From NCBI GenBank assembly GCA_002344885.1, contig DDUQ01000065.1, positions 823-64,822 of the forward strand: a DNA stretch of 64,000 bases. Reading direction: 5' to 3'. Made by a program: the position numbers and the translations under genes. The DNA is from Comamonadaceae bacterium UBA2334 (GTDB lineage Bacteria > Pseudomonadota > Gammaproteobacteria > Burkholderiales > Burkholderiaceae_C). Below are positions 8,782 to 17,742 of the stretch, in pieces. Each line of letters begins with the position of its first letter. Positions within the stretch are counted from its first letter, which is position 1. The notes under the pieces are model-generated. The model was not told the DNA's origin. It saw only the letters and a program-made list of their open reading frames with translations, and did not search any database.

Positions 8782-9981
8782 ATGCAAGACCAGTTTGAAT
8801 TGGGCCGCCAGGCGTTTCTACAGGGTGTTTCGTGCTTTGAGCGCGGTGCGCTGGCCGAGGCCGAGGCCGCCTTTGTGCAAGCGTTGCAACATGTGCCGGG
8901 CCGTGCCTCGGTGCTGTTGAACCTGGGGTTGACGCGGGTGCGCCTGCAGCGCCATGCTGATGCAGTGCCCGTTCTGCAGCAGGCGTTGGCGGCTGAGGCC
9001 GAGGCGGCAGATGGTTGGGCTGCACTGGGGTTCAGCCTGAGCGCGCTGGGGCGATGGGAGGAGGCCCTCGCTGCGCTGGAGCGCGCCCAGGCCTTGGGCT
9101 GGCCGGATGTTCAGGTGGCCTTGCGCCGCGCAGAGGCCCTGGCCCGGCTTGCGCGTTGGGCAGATGCCCAGGCTGCCTACACCCACTTGCTGGCCCGTCA
9201 CCCGGCGCTGCCCGATGCGTGGATGGCACTGGGCGAACTGCACCGGCAGGCAGGCCGTCTGGACGAAGAGGCGGCGGCCTACCGCAACGGCCAGGCGCAC
9301 GGGGCCGATGCCGCGTGGGCCAGCTATCTGCTGGCGGCGGTGACCCACAGCGGTGACGTGGCTCGGGCACCGTTGGGCTACGTGCGGAATCTGTTTGATG
9401 AGTATGCGGCCGACTTTGACCACCATCTGGTCGATCAGCTGGGCTACCAGGGGCACCGCACGCTGGTGGCGTCGTTGCCGGTGCCCGCTACCGCCACGCT
9501 GGGGCGCGTGCTGGACCTCGGCTGTGGCACCGGCCTGTGCGGCACCCTGGTGCGCAGCCGTGCCAGCCACTTGACAGGTGTGGACGTGTCCCCCGACATG
9601 GTGGCCAAGGCCAGCGAGCGTGGCCTGTACGACCGCCTTCAGGAAGCTGACCTGCACCGTTTTCTGTCTGATACCGACCAGACCTGGGATGTGGTGCTGG
9701 CTGCCGATGTGTTCATTTACGTGGGTGCACTGGATCAGGCGTTTGCGCTGTTGCAGCCTCGGGTGTCAACGGGTGGTTGGCTGGCGTTCACCGTCGAAGC
9801 CGGTGCGCCCGGCACGGGTGCCCGCTTGCTGCCCAGCCTGCGCTACAGCCATGCCCCCGACTACCTTCGCGACCTGGCCGACCGCAACGGATTCGACTGG
9901 CACAGCACCCGCAGCGCGCCCATCCGGTACGACCAGCGCCAACCCGTGCCCGGCGACTATGTGGTGCTGCGCAGGCGCTGA
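8782..9981 (+). CDS. TPR-repeat class I SAM-dependent methyltransferase
   Basis: 399 aa from ATG 8782. The first ~200 residues are tandem tetratricopeptide repeats (FVQALQHVPGRASVLLNLG, WAALGFSLSALGRWEEALAA, WMALGELHRQAGRLDEEAAA). Residues about 230-395 form a methyltransferase domain with motif I VLDLGCGTGLCG and the acidic-loop VDVSPDMV. Such fusions are common in proteobacteria and are thought to use the TPR part to bind a protein substrate; the target is unknown. It is transcribed away from the DUF364 gene, with which it shares a 76-bp divergent gap. Confidence 0.85.
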   Translation: MQDQFELGRQAFLQGVSCFERGALAEAEAAFVQALQHVPGRASVLLNLGLTRVRLQRHADAVPVLQQALAAEAEAADGWAALGFSLSALGRWEEALAALERAQALGWPDVQVALRRAEALARLARWADAQAAYTHLLARHPALPDAWMALGELHRQAGRLDEEAAAYRNGQAHGADAAWASYLLAAVTHSGDVARAPLGYVRNLFDEYAADFDHHLVDQLGYQGHRTLVASLPVPATATLGRVLDLGCGTGLCGTLVRSRASHLTGVDVSPDMVAKASERGLYDRLQEADLHRFLSDTDQTWDVVLAADVFIYVGALDQAFALLQPRVSTGGWLAFTVEAGAPGTGARLLPSLRYSHAPDYLRDLADRNGFDWHSTRSAPIRYDQRQPVPGDYVVLRRR

Positions 9982-10047
9982 TGTGCCGTGACGGCCTGAA
10001 CCGCCACGCGGTTGATGTTCCCCTTCCTTGTTCACACCTTGCCCACC

Positions 10048-10668
10048 ATGAAGCTCTACACCAGTCCCCGCGCCCCCAACCCACGCCGCGTCATGATGTT
10101 CATGGCCGAGAAGGGCATCAACGACATCGCGATGGTCGCAGTGGACATCAATGCCCAGGCACACAAGGCCGAAGACTTTCGGGCCATCAACCCGCTGACG
10201 ACGGTGCCTGTGCTGGAATTGGACGATGGCCGCATGCTGTCCGAAAGCCGGGCCATTTGTACCTGGTTGGAAGGGCGCTTTCCCGATTGCAACCTCATGG
10301 GTGCGGATGCCGACGAGCGCGCCTTCATCGAAATGGCTGACCGCCGGGCCGAGTGGTACCTGCTGATGCCCATTGCACAGGTCATCCGCCACACCCACCC
10401 CGGCTTGGCACCGTTGGAGCAGCCGCAGTTTCCTGACTACGGCCAGGCCCAGACCGCCAAGGTCCGTGACTACGCGACCCGCTTCGACAACCTGTTGCAG
10501 CGCCAGGAGTGGATGGCGGGCGCGCGCTTTACCATCGCCGACATCACGGTCTTCTGTGCACTGGAGTTTGCACGGTTGATGAAGTTCAGCCCCAAGGCCG
10601 AGGGGCTGTTGGCGCTGCAAGCCTGGCGCGACCGTGTGGCCGCGCGGCCCAGCGCATCGGCCATGTAG
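10048..10668 (+). CDS. Glutathione S-transferase family protein
   Basis: 206 aa from ATG 10048, the usual GST length. Thioredoxin-like N-domain (MKLYTSPRAPNPRRVMMF; the cis-Pro before the SES glutathione-binding motif in TVPVLELDDGRMLSESRAI) and an all-helical C-domain with ITHGR-like FTIADITVFCALEF. Likely a cytosolic glutathione transferase; the acceptor is unknown. The active-site region has Ser/Pro rather than Cys near residue 6-10, as in many beta/theta-like GSTs. Its neighbour on the plus strand is 66 bp upstream, so cotranscription is possible. Confidence 0.88.
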   Translation: MKLYTSPRAPNPRRVMMFMAEKGINDIAMVAVDINAQAHKAEDFRAINPLTTVPVLELDDGRMLSESRAICTWLEGRFPDCNLMGADADERAFIEMADRRAEWYLLMPIAQVIRHTHPGLAPLEQPQFPDYGQAQTAKVRDYATRFDNLLQRQEWMAGARFTIADITVFCALEFARLMKFSPKAEGLLALQAWRDRVAARPSASAM

Positions 10669-10798
10669 GCGGTGGCCAGGCAATCCGGCACAGGTGCCGG
10701 GTCACCGCGCGCGTGGATGACCTGGCACGTCTGGCTGTCGCCTACCACGGTGCCGCCCGCCTGCCGGTGGGCAGAGCCACTTTCTCAACCGTTGTGGC

Positions 10799-12337
10799 TC
10801 AGGTCGATTCAACCTTGAAGGTGTGCACCAGTTTTTCCAGGTTTCCGGCTTGGTCCTGAAGAGACTGCGCGGCGGCGGCGGCCTGCTCGACCAGCGCGGC
10901 GTTTTGCTGCGTCACGTCGTTCATCTCACCGATGGCGGTGTTCACGCGCTCGATGCCTTGCGTCTGCTCGGCACTGGCCTGGGCAATCTCGCTGACGATG
11001 ACCGACACGTTGCGGATGCTTTCCACCACTTCGGTCATGGTGGCACCGGCCTGGTGCACCAGTGCGCTGCCCGCATCAATTTTGCCGACCGAGTCGCCGA
11101 TCAGCGCCTTGATTTCCTGCGCCGCGGCAGCCGAGCGCTGGGCCAGGCTGCGCACTTCGCTGGCCACCACCGCAAAACCACGGCCCTGTTCACCGGCCCG
11201 TGCGGCCTCGACCGCAGCGTTCAGCGCGAGGATGTTGGTCTGGAAGGCAATGCCGTCGATCACACTGATGATGTCCGCAATGCGGCGCGACGACGCATTG
11301 ATGGCGTCCATGGTGCTCACCACCTCAGACACGACACCGCCGGCCCGCTCGGCTACGCCCGATGCCGATGCGGCCAGTCCACTCGCGTTGCGGGCGCTGT
11401 CGGCACTCTGGTTCACGCCGGTGGTCAGCTCCTGGATGGCCGTTGCCGTGCGGTTCAGGCTGTCGGCCTGCTGCTCGGTGCGGGCGGACAGGTCACTGTT
11501 GCCACGGGCAATTTCGCTGGATGCACCGTAGATGGCCTCGGTGCCGGTGCGCACCTGCCCCACGGTTTGGGCCAGGCTGGCCCGCATGTTGCGCAGCGCC
11601 TGTTGCAAGTCGCCAATTTCGTTGTTGGCGCGCACCGTGATGTCATGGGTCAGGTCACCCGAGGCGATGGACTGTGCGGTACGCACACAGTATTCCAGCG
11701 GGTGCGTGACCACCCGGCGGATGAAGGGGTAAATCAGACCCAGCACGGGAATGGCGGTGATGATGGCGATCAGGATGGACTTCCAGCGCTGGCTGGCCTG
11801 CTCGGCATTCATTTTGTCAAGTGACACCTTCATGCTCACCACGCCCAGCACCGCGTTTTCGGGCACCTGGTGGCACAGCATGCAGTTTTTGCCCAGGTAG
11901 TTGGGTGAATTGAGGGCTGGGCGCACCGCACGCAGGTACTCGCCCTTGGCATCACGGTCCACCACAAACACTTCTTTGCCGGTTTGCATGACCTGCTGGT
12001 CGATCGCGTCGCCGGTGGTGTCGTCCTGTGCGGTGCCCGGCCCGAAAGTGTCGCTCACCGCTTTGCCCCGGATGACCTTCACCTCGCGGATGGAGCCCAA
12101 CTGTTTGATCTGGTCCAGAAACACATGCCGCTCGCTGACCGTGCCTGTCACCATCATCCCGGTCAGGCCCGCCATGGTCGCGTCGTGCATGCTGAGTGAA
12201 AACTCCTTCGATTGCTCCAGCGCGGCCTCACGGGCCACATACCCTTGCCAGATGATGACCCCGGTCCACACCACCAGCAGCGCAAGAGCAATGGTCATCA
12301 GGAACTGCATCCAGATTTTGATTTGGGCCTTCTGCAT
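10799..12337 (-). CDS. Methyl-accepting chemotaxis protein with periplasmic heme-c motif
   Basis: 512 aa from ATG 12335-12337, chosen because AAAGGAA stands 8 bases before it. Membrane helix about residues 10-32, periplasmic sensor 33-185, second helix about 187-206, HAMP 207-260, then the long cytoplasmic signalling coiled coil with the conserved hairpin tip (RIADIISVIDGIAFQTNILALNAA, given in two parts: IADIISVIDGIAFQTN and ILALNAAVEAARAGEQGRG). The sensor contains C152-M-L-C155-H156, a c-type heme attachment motif, preceded by NYLGKN. This type (Tll0287-like/DUF3365-like sensor) is thought to sense redox state or a diatomic gas. The C-terminus lacks a CheR-docking pentapeptide. It is monocistronic. 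Confidence 0.92.
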   Translation of the reverse strand: MQKAQIKIWMQFLMTIALALLVVWTGVIIWQGYVAREAALEQSKEFSLSMHDATMAGLTGMMVTGTVSERHVFLDQIKQLGSIREVKVIRGKAVSDTFGPGTAQDDTTGDAIDQQVMQTGKEVFVVDRDAKGEYLRAVRPALNSPNYLGKNCMLCHQVPENAVLGVVSMKVSLDKMNAEQASQRWKSILIAIITAIPVLGLIYPFIRRVVTHPLEYCVRTAQSIASGDLTHDITVRANNEIGDLQQALRNMRASLAQTVGQVRTGTEAIYGASSEIARGNSDLSARTEQQADSLNRTATAIQELTTGVNQSADSARNASGLAASASGVAERAGGVVSEVVSTMDAINASSRRIADIISVIDGIAFQTNILALNAAVEAARAGEQGRGFAVVASEVRSLAQRSAAAAQEIKALIGDSVGKIDAGSALVHQAGATMTEVVESIRNVSVIVSEIAQASAEQTQGIERVNTAIGEMNDVTQQNAALVEQAAAAAQSLQDQAGNLEKLVHTFKVEST

Positions 12338-12653
12338 GTGGGTTCCTTTGCGTTTTGACAAGGTTCAGCGCTGACGCCCCCCTGTGTGCGGGAAACTGAC
12401 GGGAGTGTCGGGCCGGATTTTGCGCCGAAACCGGGTGGTCAGGAATGGGTACAGGTACCCTTTCCCCCGGCTTTTTTGGCTTGATTTGAGATTTGTCAAA
12501 TCGAAGGCTGCCGAGGCACCAAGCTGGTGCAGTTCGGCGCATGGGCTTGGCCTGTATGGGGCCGTGACGGGTGTTTCAGTCAGCCCGCACGCCCGGCACC
12601 GGCGGCGGCACGCTGGCTGGCCGCACGGCGACGGTTCAGCAGCTTCGGCAGGT
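12338..12653. other. Non-coding gap upstream of the chemoreceptor gene
   Basis: The 316 bp between the DUF2237 stop and the chemoreceptor start hold a 6-bp inverted repeat GGGTAC-AG-GTACCC (12447-12460) and an AT-rich block around 12473-12500. This is where the chemoreceptor promoter must lie; I find no convincing sigma-28 or sigma-70 pair. No gene is visible. Confidence 0.6.
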
Positions 12654-13022
12654 TCAGCGCGCCACCCACTCGTGGGCCTGCAACTCGGCCAGCGTCACGT
12701 GGTCAAGTGCGCGCTCGTGGCAGGCTTCCAGGACCACCGGCGGTGCAACGCCGGCCGCCAGAGCCTGTTTCCACCGCAGCGCGCACAGGCACCAGCGGTC
12801 GCCCGGTTTCAGCCCGGCAAACCGCCATTCTGGTCGGGAGGTGACCAGGTCGTTGCCCTGTTCGACCGAGTGAGCCAGGAAGGCCTCGGTCACCTTGGCG
12901 CAGATGACGTGCGAACCGGTGTCATCTTCTCGCGTGTGGCAGCAGCCATCGCGGAAGTAGCCGGTCAGGGGCGCGTAGGAGCAGGCCAGCAGGGGCGTGC
13001 CGAGGACGTTTTTGGCGTTCAT
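12654..13022 (-). CDS. DUF2237 family protein
   Basis: 122 aa. Matches the DUF2237 pattern closely: NVLGTPLLACSYAPLTGYFRDGCC (read as NVLGTPL..PLTGYFRDGCC), then HVICAKVTEAFLAHSVEQGND, and the signature GLKPGDRWCLCALRWKQA followed by APPVVLEACHERAL. Small cytosolic proteins of unknown function with conserved cysteines and histidines, widespread in bacteria and some fungi. It lies 36 bp downstream of the U32 gene on the same strand and is probably cotranscribed with it. Confidence 0.9.
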   Translation of the reverse strand: MNAKNVLGTPLLACSYAPLTGYFRDGCCHTREDDTGSHVICAKVTEAFLAHSVEQGNDLVTSRPEWRFAGLKPGDRWCLCALRWKQALAAGVAPPVVLEACHERALDHVTLAELQAHEWVAR

Positions 13023-13058
13023 GTGGGTCTTTGTGTGGTGGTGTGGGGTGGGTCAGCG

Positions 13059-14474
13059 TCACAGCATGCGTGCCACCAGGGCACCTTCAGTGGCGGTTTC
13101 GTAGCCCTGCACCGGAATCCACACCTTCATCGGGTTGCCCAGAGCCACGTCAATGGCCTGGCCCTCGGCGTCTTTCATCTGCTCCAGCTTGACCAACCGG
13201 TTGCCGCTGGGGTGAATGACCTCGATCGTGTCGCCGACCGAGAACTTGTTTTTGGTTTCAATTTCGGCCCAACCGTCGGCCACGCGCAGCACCTCGCCCA
13301 CGTACTGGCTGTGCCGGGCCTGGGAGCCACCGGTTTCGTAGTTCTGGTAGTCCTGCGAGGGGCGGCGCTCCAGGAAGCCGGCGGTGTAGCCCCGGTTGGC
13401 CAGGCTTTCGAGTTGCGCGATCAGCTCGGGGTTGAAAGGCTTGCCCGCCACCGCGTCGTCGATGGCGCGGCGGTAGATCTGCGCCGTGCGCGTGACGTAG
13501 TACTGGCTCTTGGTGCGGCCTTCCACCTTGAGCGAATCCACGCCAATCTTGACCAGACGCGCCACGTGTTCCACAGCACGCAGGTCCTTGCTGTTCATGA
13601 TGTAGGTGCCGTGCTCGTCTTCCATGATGGGCATGAGCTGGCCGGGCCGCTCGGCTTCCTCCAGCAGGTACACCTGGTCGGCGGCGGGGTGGCGGGGGCT
13701 GCCACCACAGGCGGCAAAAGCGGTTTCGGCCTGCTGCTGTTCGGCGGCAAAGTTGAAGTCGCTGCTCAGCATGTCGGCCCGGCTGGGGGTCACGTCGCCG
13801 GTGTCGGTTTCCTGGGCGGCGCTTTGCTTGTATTCCCAGCGGCAGGCGTTGGTGCAGGTGCCCTGGTTGGCGTCGCGGCGGTTGAAGTAGCCGCTCAGCA
13901 GGCAGCGGCCCGAGTAGGCGATGCACAGTGCGCCGTGCACAAACACCTCCAGCTCCATGTCGGGGCACTCGTTGCGGATGGCCTCGATCTCGTCCAGGCT
14001 GAGTTCGCGCGAGAGGATGATGCGCGTCACCCCCACCTTCTGCCAGAACTTCACCGCCGCGTGGTTGGTGGTGTTGGCTTGCACCGAGAGGTGGATGGGC
14101 ACGTGGTCCCAGGCACCGCTGTGCATCTTGTCCAGCACCATCATGATGAGGCCAGGATCGGCCATGATGATGCCGTCGGGCTTGAGCGCCACGATGGGCT
14201 CGATGTCGCGCAGGTAGGTGCGCACCTTGTCGTTGTGCGGCAGCAGGTTGCTGGTCAGGAAGAACTTTTTGCCGCGCTGGTGCGCCTCGTCAATGCCTTG
14301 GGCAATCTGTTCCAGCCTGAATTCGTTGTTGCGGGCTCGCAGGCTGTAGCGGGGCTGACCGGCGTACACGGCATCTGCGCCGAAGTTGTAGGCGGCGCGC
14401 ATTTTGGCCAGCGAACCGGCGGGCAGCAGCAGTTCGGGGGCTTTGGTGGAGGGGGGGGCTGTCTGGGCTTTCAT
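13059..14474 (-). CDS. trhP: U32-family tRNA hydroxylation protein TrhP (YegQ)
   Basis: 471 aa from ATG 14472-14474; the longer open frame to 14513 adds only unlikely residues. It carries the peptidase U32 signature EVFVHGALCIAYSGRCLLSG (residues around 175-195) and further cysteines in NQGTCTNACRWEY that bind an Fe-S cluster in this family. TrhP/YegQ takes part in prephenate-dependent formation of 5-hydroxyuridine at the wobble position of tRNA; the old label 'collagenase-like protease' is not supported biochemically. A C-terminal beta-barrel-like region (FSVGDTIEVIHPSGN) is present, as in YegQ. Confidence 0.9.
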   Translation of the reverse strand: MKAQTAPPSTKAPELLLPAGSLAKMRAAYNFGADAVYAGQPRYSLRARNNEFRLEQIAQGIDEAHQRGKKFFLTSNLLPHNDKVRTYLRDIEPIVALKPDGIIMADPGLIMMVLDKMHSGAWDHVPIHLSVQANTTNHAAVKFWQKVGVTRIILSRELSLDEIEAIRNECPDMELEVFVHGALCIAYSGRCLLSGYFNRRDANQGTCTNACRWEYKQSAAQETDTGDVTPSRADMLSSDFNFAAEQQQAETAFAACGGSPRHPAADQVYLLEEAERPGQLMPIMEDEHGTYIMNSKDLRAVEHVARLVKIGVDSLKVEGRTKSQYYVTRTAQIYRRAIDDAVAGKPFNPELIAQLESLANRGYTAGFLERRPSQDYQNYETGGSQARHSQYVGEVLRVADGWAEIETKNKFSVGDTIEVIHPSGNRLVKLEQMKDAEGQAIDVALGNPMKVWIPVQGYETATEGALVARML

Positions 14475-14688
14475 GGCCCGTATTGTCCGCTGGCGCTTCA
14501 ATGGCCAGCACAACCCCTTTCAGAAAAGCGGATTGCAAACGTTTGGGCTATGTGCGCCGTGTCCGCGCTGCGCGAGCATTGGGCTGAGCCAGCAGCCGCC
14601 CAAACCAGTCCGTGTGTTGGCCTGAAACTGGCGCGGTCATGACATGCGTCAAGTGTATTGGCCTGTAAAGCACGCACAATGCTCGGCC

Positions 14689-15939
14689 ATGAATTCCAAT
14701 GTGTTGATTGCCGGTGGTGGCATAGGTGGCATGGGCTTGGCAGTTGCGCTGTCCCGCGCCGGGTTGAACGTGGACTTGCTGGAGCAAACCCCCGAGTTTT
14801 CGGAGGTGGGCGCAGGCATCCAGTTGGGGCCCAATGCTGTGCGGGTGTTGTCCGACTGGGGCTTGTCCAATGCCCTGCAGGCTGTGGCGGCGTTTCCTGA
14901 CCGATTGAGGGTGTGTGACGCGCACCAGGGCACGGTGCTGGGCGAGTTGGCCCTGGGCGAGCGGGCCCAACAGAAGTATGGCCAGCCTTACGCCACCATT
15001 CACCGAGCAGACGCGTTGCAGGTGCTGTTGGCTGCAGCACAGGCCGAGCCGCGTGTGTCTTTGCATCTGAAGGAGCGTGTGCGCAACCTGCACGAAACCC
15101 CAGCCGGGGTGCATGTGCTGACCGAGACCGGGCACACCTACGAAGCTGCCGCGCTGGTGGGTTGTGACGGGCTCTGGAGTGTGGTGCGCCGGCATGTCAC
15201 CGCTGGCCCGGTAGGCCTGCAACCGGGGGGTGACCCACCACTGGAGGTGCCGCCCCGCTTCTCGGGGCACCTGGCTTACCGGGGCATGGTGGCCCAGGCC
15301 GATTTGCCCGCCAATCTGCGCACCCAGAGTGTGACGGCCTGGCTGGGCGCGCAGTTGCATGTGGTGCATTACCCCGTGCGCAGGGGAGAGCTGGTCAACG
15401 TGGTGGCAGTGGTCGAGGGCCGTCACACGGGCAACCCGCAAGGCTGGAGCCATGACGCCAACCGCGCCGAACTGCTGGAGGCCATTGGCAACGTCCACCC
15501 GCAGTTGCGCGGCATGCTGGAGGCCGTGACGACCTGGAAACTCTGGCCACTGAACGACCGGCCGCCCATGACCGGTGCCTATGAACACGCGCAGGGCCGG
15601 GTGGCGCTGGCGGGCGACGCCGCTCACCCCATGCGCCCCTACCTGGCGCAGGGTGCCGCCATGGCGCTGGAAGACGCGTGGACACTGGGCCGCCTGGCTC
15701 AGCGGGAGCTCGGCCGGGTGGGTGATGCGGGCAGCATGGCGTGGGCCAATCTGTTCCAGCGCTACGCCAACGGCCGCTGGCAGCGCAACGCACGGGTGCA
15801 GGCCACGTCCATTCGCAACGGCACCGTGTTCCACGCCGATGGTTTGTTGCGCATGGGGCGTGACCTGGCGCTGTCCACACTGGGCAACCGCCTGCTCGAC
15901 AAAGACTGGCTGTACAGCGGTCCGCCCGACGTGGCGTGA
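14689..15939 (+). CDS. FAD-dependent aromatic monooxygenase (class A, salicylate/3-hydroxybenzoate type)
   Basis: 416 aa. The GXGXXG motif (IAGGGIGGMGLAVALSRAG), the DG motif (GCDGLWSVVRR) and the GD motif (LAGDAAHPMRPYLAQGAAMA) are all intact, so this is a complete class A flavoprotein hydroxylase using NAD(P)H and O2. The closest remembered families are salicylate 1-hydroxylase and 3-hydroxybenzoate 6-hydroxylase. Start ATG 14689 directly precedes the FAD-binding strand. It is divergent from trhP and is not in an obvious aromatic catabolic cluster, so the substrate is open; the kynurenine operon 2.6 kb away makes an anthranilate- or hydroxybenzoate-like compound conceivable. Confidence 0.85.
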   Translation: MNSNVLIAGGGIGGMGLAVALSRAGLNVDLLEQTPEFSEVGAGIQLGPNAVRVLSDWGLSNALQAVAAFPDRLRVCDAHQGTVLGELALGERAQQKYGQPYATIHRADALQVLLAAAQAEPRVSLHLKERVRNLHETPAGVHVLTETGHTYEAAALVGCDGLWSVVRRHVTAGPVGLQPGGDPPLEVPPRFSGHLAYRGMVAQADLPANLRTQSVTAWLGAQLHVVHYPVRRGELVNVVAVVEGRHTGNPQGWSHDANRAELLEAIGNVHPQLRGMLEAVTTWKLWPLNDRPPMTGAYEHAQGRVALAGDAAHPMRPYLAQGAAMALEDAWTLGRLAQRELGRVGDAGSMAWANLFQRYANGRWQRNARVQATSIRNGTVFHADGLLRMGRDLALSTLGNRLLDKDWLYSGPPDVA

Positions 15940-15964
15940 GCCGCTTGCCAGCGCCACCTGAGTT

Positions 15965-16450
15965 TCAGAGCAGCGCGTAGGTGGTGCTGGCGCGGCACAC
16001 GCTTTTGCCGTCGTTCGCACCGGTGATGTCGATTTCGCCGAACACCAGGCTCTTGCCGGCGCGAATGACGCGTGCCGTCACCCAGCCGTCCTGGTTGGCC
16101 AGGGGCTTGAGGAAGCTGGTGTTCAGCTGCACCGTTGTCATGGGCTGCCGACTGCCCAGCTGGCTGACAATGGCCAGTACCATGGCGGTATCGGCGGCAG
16201 CCATCATGGCCTGCCCGCACACCATGCCGCCGATGCGGCTCAGGTGGGGGTTGGCAGGCAGGCGCAGGGTCACTTCTCCGCGTGTGGCTTTCGTCACCTG
16301 CAGGCCCAGCTGCTGGACCCATGGGGCAAACCAGTCGGCCAGCAAGGCTTGCAGGCTGGCGGTGTCCACCCCGCCGCTTGGCGGCGCGGCGGGATCGGGG
16401 GTGCCTGAGGCCTTGGTCGGGGTGGGGGTGTCGGACGCAGGGTGGGTCAT
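15965..16450 (-). CDS. PaaI-type hotdog-fold thioesterase
   Basis: 161 aa from ATG 16448-16450, preceded by AGGAGATG at a good distance. The hotdog core with the PaaI/COG2050 pattern is visible (HLSRIGGMVCGQAMMAAADTA; TTVQLNTSFLKPLAN), followed by a strand-rich end. Probably hydrolyses an acyl- or aryl-CoA thioester in the cytosol. The first ~30 residues are a Thr/Pro/Ser-rich linker, not conserved in the fold. It converges on the flavin monooxygenase gene, with 25 bp between the stop codons. Confidence 0.82.
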   Translation of the reverse strand: MTHPASDTPTPTKASGTPDPAAPPSGGVDTASLQALLADWFAPWVQQLGLQVTKATRGEVTLRLPANPHLSRIGGMVCGQAMMAAADTAMVLAIVSQLGSRQPMTTVQLNTSFLKPLANQDGWVTARVIRAGKSLVFGEIDITGANDGKSVCRASTTYALL

Positions 16451-16553
16451 GTGGCATCTCCTGGGCTGGGGCAAGGTGCGGCGTGTCGGGCCATTGGGTG
16501 GATGGGCCGTGGGAAACCGACTGTCGGGGCATGATGCCACAGGATACGCGTGT

Positions 16554-16605
16554 TAATTTTTTGATAGCTTGTTTGTCAATGAATAAAAGCGGTGGAGTGC
16601 ATTTT
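16554..16605 (-). repeat. Dispersed intergenic repeat, copy B
   Basis: Read on the plus strand: TTAATTTTTTGATAGCTTG, then TTTGTCAATGAATAAAAGC, then GGTGGAGTGCATTTT. It aligns with the copy at 43930-43992 (ATAGCAATCAAGCC..ATACCGTCAAGCGGTGGAGCCATTTT, in parts). It lies directly upstream of the Bug gene and occupies most of its promoter space. Confidence 0.6.
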
Positions 16606-16625
16606 GGTTTGTAAAAGGAATTCGC

Positions 16626-17660
16626 ATGGTTGCTGAAAACGTGTTGTCTGGCCGCCGCGCAGCGTGGCAGCGGTTGTGGCGTTGGGGGGTGATGGGGTGT
16701 GGCGCGGCTGCGGTGCTGGCGGTGGCCCCGGCCTGGGCTGCCCCGGATGCGAAGGCTGCGGCACCGGCCTGGCCCAGCCAGCCGTTGAAGCTGGTGGTGG
16801 GCTTTCCCGCAGGCTCATCCCCCGATCTCACCGCGCGCCTGTTGGCCGAGCCGCTGGCGCAGGCCCTGGGGCAGCCTGTGGTGGTGGACAACAAGCCCGG
16901 TGCGGGCGGCAACATTGGCGCTGCGGCGGTGGCACAGGCCAAAGACGGCCACACGCTGGGGCTGATGATCAATGGCAACCTGACGATAGCCAGAATCCTC
17001 AACCCGGCCACGCCGTACGACCCGTTGAAAGACCTGGCACCGGTGTCGCTCATCGCCACCGCACCGCTGGTGTTGACGGGTCCGGTCAGCGTGCCCGCCC
17101 AGGGGGCCGCGTTTCTGGCTGCGGGCAAGCAGGCGGGCGGCGCGTGGAACTACGGCACCCCAGGTGTGGGCACCGTTGCCCACCTGGGGGCAGAATTGCT
17201 CCAGGCCCGCGCCGGCTTCGCAGCCGTGCATGTGCCGTACCCTGGCAACCCGCAGGTCATCACCGGCATGCTGGCGGGTCAGACACAGTTTGCATTGCTG
17301 CCACCCGGCCTGGCCATGGCGCAGGTCAGGGCGGGCAAGCTGCAGGCCATCGGTGTGACATCGGCCGGCCGCAGCAGCCTGGTGCCCGAGGTGCCCAGCC
17401 TGGCCGAGGCTGGTCTGGCCGGCTTCCAGCTTGAAATCTGGAACGCAGTGGCTGCACCGGCGGGCATGCCGTCTGCCCACATCCGCAAGGTTGCCGATGC
17501 GCTGGTGGACATCGTTCGCCGCCCCGACATGCGGCAAAAGCTGTTCAACCAGGGCTGGCAGGTGGCCGGCACCTCACCCGAAGGGCTGGCCAACCGCATC
17601 CAGGCAGACACGGCGCAGATGAGTGCGGTCATCCTGCAGCAGGGCATCCGGGCGCAATGA
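16626..17660 (+). CDS. Tripartite tricarboxylate transporter substrate-binding protein (Bug family)
   Basis: 344 aa. AAAGGAATTCGC precedes the ATG. A cleavable signal peptide of about 38 residues (WGVMGCGAAAVLAVAPAWA) is followed by the Bug/TctC fold with the usual PLKLVVGFPAGSSPDLTARL start and the VVVDNKPGAGGNIGA motif. Bug proteins bind carboxylates or small aromatics in the periplasm. No TctA/TctB membrane genes are adjacent, which is common because Burkholderiales carry many orphan Bug genes. The ligand cannot be read from sequence. Confidence 0.92.
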   Translation: MVAENVLSGRRAAWQRLWRWGVMGCGAAAVLAVAPAWAAPDAKAAAPAWPSQPLKLVVGFPAGSSPDLTARLLAEPLAQALGQPVVVDNKPGAGGNIGAAAVAQAKDGHTLGLMINGNLTIARILNPATPYDPLKDLAPVSLIATAPLVLTGPVSVPAQGAAFLAAGKQAGGAWNYGTPGVGTVAHLGAELLQARAGFAAVHVPYPGNPQVITGMLAGQTQFALLPPGLAMAQVRAGKLQAIGVTSAGRSSLVPEVPSLAEAGLAGFQLEIWNAVAAPAGMPSAHIRKVADALVDIVRRPDMRQKLFNQGWQVAGTSPEGLANRIQADTAQMSAVILQQGIRAQ

Positions 17661-17742
17661 GGGTGCAAAAAAGGCGCGCGGTCTACGCAGAATGGCCCGG
17701 CATCGCTACACTGCCACGTCATTCCCCACTTTTCTGGCTGCC

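Noticed and set aside
12384..14642. 752-codon open frame on the plus strand across the U32 gene
   Set aside because: It runs antisense to trhP and DUF2237. Composition is that of GC-rich shadow sequence (His/Gly/Val-rich) and no family resemblance is seen.
14548..16020. 490-codon frame antisense to the flavin monooxygenase
   Set aside because: Shadow of the plus-strand gene, which has all FAD motifs.
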